Shown: piece after piece, positions 32,966-39,098 of the stretch
How the letters are laid out: every line of letters begins with the position of its first letter
How positions within the stretch are numbered: the stretch's first letter is position 1
Source: JBCBSP01 sp964561235
GTDB lineage: Bacteria > Pseudomonadota > Alphaproteobacteria > Caulobacterales > Maricaulaceae
NCBI GenBank assembly: GCA_964561235.1
Contig: CAZLOV010000006.1
Span: forward strand, 1 to 39,098
Reading direction: 5' to 3'
Length of the DNA: 39,098 bases
Position numbers and translations under genes: made by a program
Notes under the pieces: model-generated
What the model was told of the DNA's origin: nothing
Seen by the model: only the letters and a program-made list of their open reading frames with translations
Databases searched by the model: none

Positions 32966-32983
32966 CGCCCGGCCTGCCGGGCG
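32966..32983. terminator. GC-rich hairpin between convergent mazG and hflX
   Basis: CGCCCGGC (32966-32973 region) and GCCGGGCG (32976-32983) form a near-perfect palindrome filling the space between the two stop codons. There is no T-tract, so it is at best a weak or bidirectional terminator. Confidence 0.4.
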
Positions 32984-32985
32984 CC

Positions 32986-34341
32986 CTACTCGGCTGCTTC
33001 AAGATGAGCGCCCGCCTGGGCGCGCAGCTGGCCGTCGAACTCCGGAAAGCGGGCGTGGAAACGTCCCAGATCCGCCGGCGACAGCCTTACGGTCATCGTC
33101 ACGACGCCGGTTTCACGCTCGGTGCGTTCGTCAAGCAGATCCCCGTTCTGATGCAGCCAGGCGAAGGCCTTGCCGGCTTCCGGTTCCAGCGTCAGCGTCA
33201 GGACCGGATCGTCCTCGCCAAGCGCGCGCTCGATCAGGCGCAGCAGCGCCTCGACGCCCTCGCCGGTCATGGCGGAGACCGCCGCCGTTCGCGGCGCGCC
33301 CGGCCGGACCGGAAGGCGTGAGCGCCAGAGAGCGTCCTCGGCTTCCTCCTCGCCAAGCCGGTCAAGCTTGTTCCAGGCCTCGATGATCGTCTGGCCGCTC
33401 CGGGCGCCGGCGCCGAGCGCGTCGAGCACCGCCTCCACGTCCAGCTTGCGGCCCTCGTGATCGGGATCGGAAAGATCGCGCACATGCACCAGCACGTCGG
33501 CTTCACGGACCTCTTCGAGCGTCGCGCGGAACGCAGCGATCAGCTCGGTCGGCAGATCCGTGATGAACCCCACCGTATCGGAGAGAAGGACGCGCCGGCC
33601 GCCGGGCAGCCGCACGGCGCGCACGGTCGGATCGAGCGTGGCGAAGGGCATGTCCTTGGCGAGCACTTGCGCCTTCGACAAGCGATTGAAAAGCGTTGAT
33701 TTTCCTGCGTTTGTGTAGCCGACGAGGGCAACGGTCGGCCACGGCGCGTCCTGCCGGCGCTTGCGGTGCAGTTCACGCGTGCGGGTGACCTCGGCGAGTT
33801 CGCGGCGCAGCTTGGCCATGCGGTCGGACAGGATCCGCCGGTCGGTCTCGATCTGGGTTTCGCCCGGACCGGCGAGAAAGCCGCGGCCGCCGCGCTGGCG
33901 TTCCAGGTGCGTCCAGGTGCGCACCAGACGTGATCGCTCATAGGTCAGCCGCGCGAGTTCGACCTGCAGCGCGCCTTCCTTGGTGCGCGCGCGGTCGGCG
34001 AAGATCTCGAGGATCAGCCCGGTGCGGTCGATGACCTTCACTTTCCAGGCGCGCTCGAGATTTCGCTGCTGGACCGGCGTCAGGGCGGTGTCGATGACGA
34101 CCGCCTGCACCTCGAGTTCATCGATCTCGCCTTTGAGAATGTCGACCTTGCCGGAGCCGAAAAAGCGCCCCGCCTCGATCTTGCGGACCGGTTCGGACCG
34201 GGCGCGCGCAAGCTCCATGCCCAGCGCGCGCGCAAGACCGGCGGCTTCCTCGATCCGCGCCGGCGCCCGCGACGGGTCGCCCTCCGGCGTGACCGGATGC
34301 AGGACCAGGGCGCGGATGGCGGGCGTTTCGCGGTTGATCAA
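32986..34341 (-). CDS. hflX: GTPase HflX
   Basis: 451 residues. The N-terminal HflX domain (FFGSGKVDILKGEI, TPVQQRNLERAW, DRTGLILEIFA) is followed by a coiled-coil region with RGGRGFLAGPGETQIETDRR. The G domain has G1 GYTNAGKST, G3 DTVGFI and a NKLD-type G4 (AWNKLD). HflX splits stalled or stressed ribosomes. Its ATG overlaps the hfq stop (ATGA), the classical hfq-hflX coupling. Confidence 0.97.
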   Translation of the reverse strand: MINRETPAIRALVLHPVTPEGDPSRAPARIEEAAGLARALGMELARARSEPVRKIEAGRFFGSGKVDILKGEIDELEVQAVVIDTALTPVQQRNLERAWKVKVIDRTGLILEIFADRARTKEGALQVELARLTYERSRLVRTWTHLERQRGGRGFLAGPGETQIETDRRILSDRMAKLRRELAEVTRTRELHRKRRQDAPWPTVALVGYTNAGKSTLFNRLSKAQVLAKDMPFATLDPTVRAVRLPGGRRVLLSDTVGFITDLPTELIAAFRATLEEVREADVLVHVRDLSDPDHEGRKLDVEAVLDALGAGARSGQTIIEAWNKLDRLGEEEAEDALWRSRLPVRPGAPRTAAVSAMTGEGVEALLRLIERALGEDDPVLTLTLEPEAGKAFAWLHQNGDLLDERTERETGVVTMTVRLSPADLGRFHARFPEFDGQLRAQAGAHLEAAE

Positions 34342-34601
34342 GCGTCAGCGGTCCCTTCCGCCTCTTCCTTGTCCGGGTCAAACAGCTGCACAGGCCCGCT
34401 CGGCATGATCGTCGAGATCGCGTGCTTGTAAACAAGCTGTATCTGGCCTTCGCGGCGCAGGAGAACGCAGAAATTGTCGAACCACGTCACCACGCCCTGC
34501 AACTTAACCCCGTTGACCAGGAAAATGGTCAGCGGAGTCTTGCTTTTCCGGACGGTGTTCAGGAACGTATCCTGCAAGTTTTGTTTTTTATCTTGAGACA
34601 T
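34338..34601 (-). CDS. hfq: RNA chaperone Hfq
   Basis: 87 residues from the ATG at 34601. Conserved Sm-like fold: QNLQDTFLNTVRKSKTPLTI at the N-terminus, VNGVKLQGVVTWFDNF (Sm1) and LVYKHAIST (Sm2 with the YKH motif of the proximal RNA-binding face). A short acidic C-terminal tail ends EEAEGTADA. Hfq hexamers promote small RNA-mRNA pairing. Upstream 34602-34710 is the only gap in this block and probably carries the hfq promoter. Confidence 0.98.
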   Translation of the reverse strand: MSQDKKQNLQDTFLNTVRKSKTPLTIFLVNGVKLQGVVTWFDNFCVLLRREGQIQLVYKHAISTIMPSGPVQLFDPDKEEAEGTADA

Positions 34602-34710
34602 GCCGCCTGTCTTTCTTTTGTTATGGCCCCAGCACCCGGATGACCGGGTCGATAAATCACTAACCTTGCACGCTGCGCGCCGCAACCGTCATCATGCCGC
34701 GCCGCAGCGA

Positions 34711-35568
34711 TCACTCCGGACACTGAGCTTTCAGGTAGTCCTCGCGCAGGGCTTTTGAAACCGGGCCGGGCGTCCCCTCGCCCACCGGCCGGCCGTCGAT
34801 CGCCGTCACCGGCGTCACGAGCGCGCTCGCCGACGTCATGAAGGCTTCCGCGGCGTCATGCGCCTCCTCCAGCGAGAAGGCGCGCTCTTCAAGCGTAAGC
34901 TGGCGCTCCTGCGCGAGGCGGCGGACGGTCTCGCGCGTGATTCCCTTCAGGATGCCGGTGTCGGCCTGGCGCGTGACAAGCTTGCCGTCCCGCGTGACGA
35001 TCCAGGCGTTCGAGGACGCGCCTTCCGTGACAAGGCCGGCCTCGTCCACCAGCCATGCCTCGTGCGCGCCCGCTGCGCGCGCGGCCTGCTTCGCCAGCGC
35101 ATTGGGCAGCAGCGAGACCGTCTTGATGTCGCAGCGCTTCCAGCGCAGGTCCGGATGCGTGATCACGCCGACGCCGGCCGCAGCGCGCGCATCGGCGGCG
35201 CTTGCCTTGCCCGGTCGCGCGGTCACCACGACGGTGGGTTTGCCGGCCGGTTCCGGAAACGCATGGTCGCGCGGCGCAGCCCCGCGGGTCACCTGGAGAT
35301 AGAGCAGCCCGTCGCGCACCTTGTTGCGGCGGCGCACCTCCTCCAGCACGACGACGAGGGCTTCAGGGCGCATCGGCTCGGTGATCTGAAGCTCGCCGAG
35401 AGACCGCTTCAGCCGGGTGAAGTGACCTTCGCTGTCGAGCAGCCGGCCGCCGCGGACCGTCCAGACCTCATAAACCCCGTCGGCGAACTGGAACCCCCGG
35501 TCCTCGACCTGGATAAGGTCCGCGCCGATGGGCGCATACCGGCCGTTGACATAGGCGATGCGGGCCAT
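34711..35568 (-). CDS. dat: D-amino-acid aminotransferase (class IV PLP enzyme)
   Basis: 285 residues from the ATG at 35568. Typical of D-alanine aminotransferases: VEDRGFQFADGVYEVW at the N-terminus, LYLQVTRGAAPRDHAFPE, the PLP-lysine in DIKTVSLLPN, EAWLVDEAGLVTEGASSN, and TGILKGITRETV. It interconverts D-Ala/2-oxoglutarate and pyruvate/D-Glu, supplying D-amino acids to peptidoglycan. It lies 7 bases after trkH. Branched-chain aminotransferase or aminodeoxychorismate lyase share the fold, but the RGFQFADGVYE and TRGAAPRDH motifs favour Dat. Confidence 0.9.
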   Translation of the reverse strand: MARIAYVNGRYAPIGADLIQVEDRGFQFADGVYEVWTVRGGRLLDSEGHFTRLKRSLGELQITEPMRPEALVVVLEEVRRRNKVRDGLLYLQVTRGAAPRDHAFPEPAGKPTVVVTARPGKASAADARAAAGVGVITHPDLRWKRCDIKTVSLLPNALAKQAARAAGAHEAWLVDEAGLVTEGASSNAWIVTRDGKLVTRQADTGILKGITRETVRRLAQERQLTLEERAFSLEEAHDAAEAFMTSASALVTPVTAIDGRPVGEGTPGPVSKALREDYLKAQCPE

Positions 35569-35575
35569 GGGCGGA

Positions 35576-36967
35576 TCAGTCCCTTCTGAGAATGACATAC
35601 AGAGCAGCCGCCGCGGCGAGCACCTCGAGACGCCCGGCGATCATCAGCGGTAGCATTGCGACAAGCACCGGGGAAGGCAGCGCGGCATAATCCACCCCCG
35701 CCAGCGGACCCGCGTTCGCGATGGCCGCGCCGGAGGCTTTCCAGGCGGTCTCGAAGTCCGCGCCCGCCAGTCCGAGCAGCATCACGCCCGCGCCGAAAGC
35801 GGCCGGAAACGCCAGCGCATACGCCGAGACCGACGCCATCGCCTGATCCGTCGCCTTGCCGCCGGCGAAGCGAAGGCGGGCCGCCGCGGAAGGAAACGCC
35901 AGATGCGCGAGATCATCCGCCGTCCGGCGCGCAAGCAGCATGACCCGCGGTATCTTCATTCCGCCGCTCGTCGAGATCGCAGAGCCGCCCACGAACGCCA
36001 GCATCACCGCCATGACCGCGGGCAGGACGGGCGCCGCCTCGAAGCTGAAGCCCGCGGTGGTGACCGCGAAAACGCCTTCGAGAAATCCCGCCGGCAGGCT
36101 TCGCCAACCCGCTGAGACCGCCGCCAGCGCGGCGGCGGCGGCGGCGATGAAGATCATCGGCCGCAATTCGATCGGCGCGCGGCTTGCCCGGCCCCGGCTG
36201 GCGATCTCGTAGAGCACCGCGAGGTTCCACGCGCCGATCAGCGCAAAGCCCGCGGTGAAAACAATGACCACAGGCGAGCCGGCGAAGGAGAGATCGCCGT
36301 TTGCCGGTCCCATGCCGCCGGTTGAGAGCGCCGCCATGGCGAGCGTCACCGCTTCATGGGGCTCCAGCCCGGCGAAAAGATAGAACGCCGCCGCCAACAC
36401 GATCAGCCCGCCGTAAACCGCGCCCAGCCGCCGGAACACGCGGCCGAAATTCGTGAACAGGTCGTCGTCCTCGACGGTCAGCAATGTGGAGCGGCGCAGG
36501 CCCGGACCGCGCGCGTCGAGGGCGGCGAACACCGTCGCCGCCAGCATGAGGCTGCCAAAGCCGCCCCAGGCCTGCAGCACGCCGCGCCAGACGATCACCG
36601 CCGGATGCGCCAGCGCCGGATCGATCGCCGAAGCGCCGGTTGTCGTGAGCGCGGAGACCGTCTCAAACAGCCCGGCCGCTGCATCCGGCGCAGAAGCGGC
36701 GAGCGCGGGCCAGGCGATGACGGGGCTGGACACCCAGCCCGCCAGCGCAAGCCGCAGGCCGGCTTCCGGGCTGGCGGGGCGATCGGCGCCCCTTGTGGCG
36801 GCCAGCGTGAAGCCGCCGGCGAAGACGCCGAGACCCAGCGTCGCGGCGAAGCCGCGCGCCAGCGTTCCCTCGCCTGTCAGCGCGCTCCAGATCAGGAACG
36901 GCGCGGCGCTCGCACCGATGATCAGCCAACACCAGCCCAGAGCGCGGAATAGGCGCGGTGACAGCAT
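35576..36967 (-). CDS. trkH: Trk-type potassium uptake protein TrkH
   Basis: 463-residue integral membrane protein with four M1-P-M2-like repeats. The filter segments are visible in order: TTTGAS (about 109), LSTGGMG (about 216), TTAGFS (about 280) and NAGPL (about 427), each with the selectivity Gly. It forms the K+-conducting subunit controlled by TrkA, which is encoded 9 bases upstream. The length is shorter than some TrkH proteins but normal for alphaproteobacteria. Confidence 0.95.
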   Translation of the reverse strand: MLSPRLFRALGWCWLIIGASAAPFLIWSALTGEGTLARGFAATLGLGVFAGGFTLAATRGADRPASPEAGLRLALAGWVSSPVIAWPALAASAPDAAAGLFETVSALTTTGASAIDPALAHPAVIVWRGVLQAWGGFGSLMLAATVFAALDARGPGLRRSTLLTVEDDDLFTNFGRVFRRLGAVYGGLIVLAAAFYLFAGLEPHEAVTLAMAALSTGGMGPANGDLSFAGSPVVIVFTAGFALIGAWNLAVLYEIASRGRASRAPIELRPMIFIAAAAAALAAVSAGWRSLPAGFLEGVFAVTTAGFSFEAAPVLPAVMAVMLAFVGGSAISTSGGMKIPRVMLLARRTADDLAHLAFPSAAARLRFAGGKATDQAMASVSAYALAFPAAFGAGVMLLGLAGADFETAWKASGAAIANAGPLAGVDYAALPSPVLVAMLPLMIAGRLEVLAAAAALYVILRRD

Positions 36968-36976
36968 CGCGCCGCT

Positions 36977-38350
36977 CTAGAAGTACTCGAGACTGACGCG
37001 GAAGAGCTGCTCGACCTTGGGCACGGCGCTCTTCATGGAGAAGAAGATCACCCGGTCGTTCTGCTGGATCGTTCCGCCGTCGCGCACGAAACGCACCTTC
37101 TCCCCGGTGACGATCGCGCATACCGCAACGTCGTCGGGCAGATCGAGCTCGTCAGGCGCCTTGCCCACAAGCGGCGAGGTGGCGAGCGCGACGCCTTCGA
37201 GCACCTCCGCCTCGCCGCCGCCGATGCTCTGCAGGCCGGTGATCCGGCCGCGGCGGATGTGCTGGAGGATCGTCGAGACGGTGACCTCGCGCGGATCGAT
37301 CATGACATCGATGTCGAGCGCGTCGCGAACCGGCTGGAATTCCTGGTCGTTCACAAGGCAGAGCGTGCGCCCGGCCCCTTCCCGCTTGGCCATCACGGCG
37401 GAAAGCAGATTCACCTTGTCGTCGTTGGTCAGGCAGATGGCGAGCTCCGCCTCCTCGACGCCGGCCTCCTTGAGGATCCGGCGGTCGAGCCCGTCGCCGT
37501 GAAGCACGACGGTGCGCCGCAGCGCTTCCGCTGCAGCTTCCGCGCGCGCCTTGTCGCCTTCGATGAGGCGCACCTTCACGCCCGCCACGCGCTCGAGGGA
37601 TTTCGCAACGAACAGGCCGATATTGCCGGCGCCGACGATGACGACCCGGCGCGCGCGCTGGGCGGCCCGGCCGAACACGTCGAGCGCGCGGCCGACCTGG
37701 CCCGCAGCGACGGCGACATACACCTCGTCGCCCGGCATGAGCTGGTCGTCCTCGTCATTGACGAAGAGCTTGCCGTCCCTGCGCAGCGCGACGATTTCCA
37801 TGCGCAGATCCGCAAACAGTTCGATGAGCTCGCTCGGCGCGGAGCCGGCGACCGGGCTGTCCTCGTCGACGCGCAGGCCCAGCATCTGAACCCGCCCGTT
37901 CGCGAACGGCGTCGTGGTGAAGGCGCCGGGCGTTTCAAGCCGCTGCAGGATGGCGCGCCCGACGGCGAGCTCCGGCGAGATGGTCACGTCGACCGGAAGA
38001 TTGTCCCGGCTGAAAAGATCGCTCCAGGCCCGGTCGAGATAGGCTTGCGCACGCACGCGCGCGATGCAGGTCGGCGTCTCGAACAGCGCGCGCGCAACCT
38101 GGCAGGCGACCATGTTCGTCTCGTCGGAATAGGTCACCGCCACAAGCAGATCGGCCTCCGCCGCTCCGGCCTTCTGGAGGATGTCCGGATGGGAGCCGTG
38201 GCCGACGATCCCGCGCACGTCGAGGTCGGTCGTCACCCGGTCGATCAGTTCGGTCGACCAGTCGACCACGGTGACGGCTGCGCCTTCCGACGCAAGTTCG
38301 CGGGCAATGCCGTAACCGACACGCCCGGCGCCGCAGATCACCGCCTTCAT
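36977..38350 (-). CDS. trkA: Trk system peripheral potassium regulator TrkA
   Basis: 457 residues with two tandem RCK units. Each has an NAD-binding Rossmann part (ICGAGRVGYGIA at residue 5 and IVGAGNIGLFVA near 238) and a C-terminal TrkA-C part. VDWSTELIDRV and EGDKARAE contain the acidic residues that bind the adenine ribose. It gates TrkH in response to NAD(H) or ATP/ADP. It is 19 bases after ntrX, the usual arrangement linking nitrogen and potassium control in this class. Confidence 0.96.
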   Translation of the reverse strand: MKAVICGAGRVGYGIARELASEGAAVTVVDWSTELIDRVTTDLDVRGIVGHGSHPDILQKAGAAEADLLVAVTYSDETNMVACQVARALFETPTCIARVRAQAYLDRAWSDLFSRDNLPVDVTISPELAVGRAILQRLETPGAFTTTPFANGRVQMLGLRVDEDSPVAGSAPSELIELFADLRMEIVALRRDGKLFVNDEDDQLMPGDEVYVAVAAGQVGRALDVFGRAAQRARRVVIVGAGNIGLFVAKSLERVAGVKVRLIEGDKARAEAAAEALRRTVVLHGDGLDRRILKEAGVEEAELAICLTNDDKVNLLSAVMAKREGAGRTLCLVNDQEFQPVRDALDIDVMIDPREVTVSTILQHIRRGRITGLQSIGGGEAEVLEGVALATSPLVGKAPDELDLPDDVAVCAIVTGEKVRFVRDGGTIQQNDRVIFFSMKSAVPKVEQLFRVSLEYF

Positions 38351-38369
38351 TGGGCTCCGCCTTTCCGGT

Positions 38370-39098
38370 TCAGCTTGCAGCGTCCTCGGATTCGGTGTCG
38401 CGCTGCGAGCCCGTCACGCCGAGGCTCTTGAGCTTGCGATGAAGCGCCGAGCGTTCCATCCCGATAAAGGACGCCGTGCGCGAGATGTTTCCGCCGAACC
38501 GGCTGATCTGAGCCTTGAGATACTCGCGTTCGAAGCGCTCCCGCGCATCGCGCAAGGGCAATGCGATCATCCGCTCGGCGTCGAAGCCTTCCGCGCCGGA
38601 GCCGCGCCCGGCGACTTCCGAAGGCAGGCTGTCAAGGCTGACGGGCTCGTCGGCGTTGCCCGAGGCGAGGATCAGCAGCCGCTCCACGTTGTTGCGCAGC
38701 TGGCGCACATTGCCCGGCCAGTCATGCGCCTGGAGCGCCGCCATCGCATCCTCGCCGACGCGACGGCGCGGCAGTCCCGACATCGCCGTCAGCCGCTCGA
38801 TGAAGTGATCGACGAGTGCGGGAATATCCTCGCGCCGTTCCGCCAGCGAAGGCGTCTGAAGCGGCACGACGGCGAGACGGTGATAGAGGTCCTCGCGGAA
38901 ACGGCCCGCCTCGATGAGATGCCTGAGATCGCGCGCGCTGGAGGAGAGCACGCGCACATTGACCTGAACGTCGACCCCGCCGCCGATCCTTCGGAAGCGC
39001 TGCTCGACCAGCATGCGCAACAGCTTGCCCTGCGTGGCGAGGGGCATGTCGCCCACCTCGTCAAGGAACAGCGTGCCGCCATGGGCCTGCTCCAGCAG
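38370..39098 (-). CDS. ntrX: Nitrogen assimilation response regulator NtrX (C-terminal part, truncated by window edge)
   Basis: The window holds the last 242 residues of a sigma-54-type response regulator; the receiver domain and Walker A are beyond the edge. The visible AAA+ part begins LLEQAHGGTLFLDEVGDM (Walker B). RFREDLYHRLAVVPL (sensor/arginine-finger region) and HDWPGNVRQLRN follow. The Fis-type helix-turn-helix is at the end (GNISRTASFIGMERSALHRKLKSLGV). MERSALHRKLK is typical of NtrX rather than NtrC. NtrX works with NtrY in nitrogen and redox control. The following trkA supports the call. Confidence 0.93.
   Translation of the reverse strand: MLEQAHGGTLFLDEVGDMPLATQGKLLRMLVEQRFRRIGGGVDVQVNVRVLSSSARDLRHLIEAGRFREDLYHRLAVVPLQTPSLAERREDIPALVDHFIERLTAMSGLPRRRVGEDAMAALQAHDWPGNVRQLRNNVERLLILASGNADEPVSLDSLPSEVAGRGSGAEGFDAERMIALPLRDARERFEREYLKAQISRFGGNISRTASFIGMERSALHRKLKSLGVTGSQRDTESEDAAS

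Overview
The window is GC-rich chromosomal DNA from an alphaproteobacterium, most likely of the Caulobacterales/Maricaulales/Hyphomonadales type. Evidence for this is the gene order ntrX-trkA-trkH-dat-hfq-hflX, a PopA-like degenerate GGDEF regulator, a large TonB-dependent receptor, HpnN-type lipid transport, and the recG / sdhE-mfd arrangement. The lineage is inferred from gene content only. No insertion sequence, prophage, CRISPR array or rRNA is visible. One tRNA-Ser(UGA) and one 10-N assembly gap are present.

Layout. 1-4073: start of recG (minus), then sdhE and mfd (plus). 4070-8557: a PopA-like c-di-GMP effector (minus, sharing a CTAG stop overlap with mfd), an alpha-methylacyl-CoA racemase-type enzyme, and the two subunits of a succinyl-CoA:3-oxoacid CoA-transferase with a small secreted cysteine-containing protein gene lodged between them. 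8569-12949: a divergent redox locus. On minus is a 658-residue fusion of a Rieske [2Fe-2S] domain to a pyruvate-oxidase-like thiamine-diphosphate enzyme. On plus is a tight four-gene operon: two tiny membrane proteins, a six-helix heme-b ferric-reductase-like protein fused to a second Rieske domain, and a membrane-anchored Cys/His protein. This locus is the best candidate for an undescribed system.

12953-21065 (minus): mlaA-hpnN-mlaC, an outer-membrane lipid or hopanoid transport set built around an RND/MMPL pump, then queE, a fumarylacetoacetate-hydrolase-family enzyme, tryptophan 2,3-dioxygenase (interrupted only by the assembly gap), a stand-alone RAM (Lrp ligand-binding) protein and L-serine dehydratase. 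21182-26590 (minus): a dienelactone hydrolase with an N-terminal targeting region, a strong rho-independent terminator, a TonB-dependent receptor and a THUMP-type RNA methyltransferase, followed by tRNA-Ser.

27036-32964 (plus): rlpA, D-Ala-D-Ala carboxypeptidase, tmk, holB, tatD, a PhnP-like metallo-hydrolase and mazG, a cell-wall/replication/housekeeping cluster. 32986-39098 (minus): ntrX (partial at the window edge), trkA, trkH, a D-amino-acid aminotransferase, hfq and hflX, linking nitrogen and potassium regulation to RNA regulation and ribosome rescue. Coding density is very high: no gene-free stretch exceeds 300 bases. The longest are the leader between tRNA-Ser and the methyltransferase (about 240 bases) and the TonB receptor upstream region (about 190 bases).
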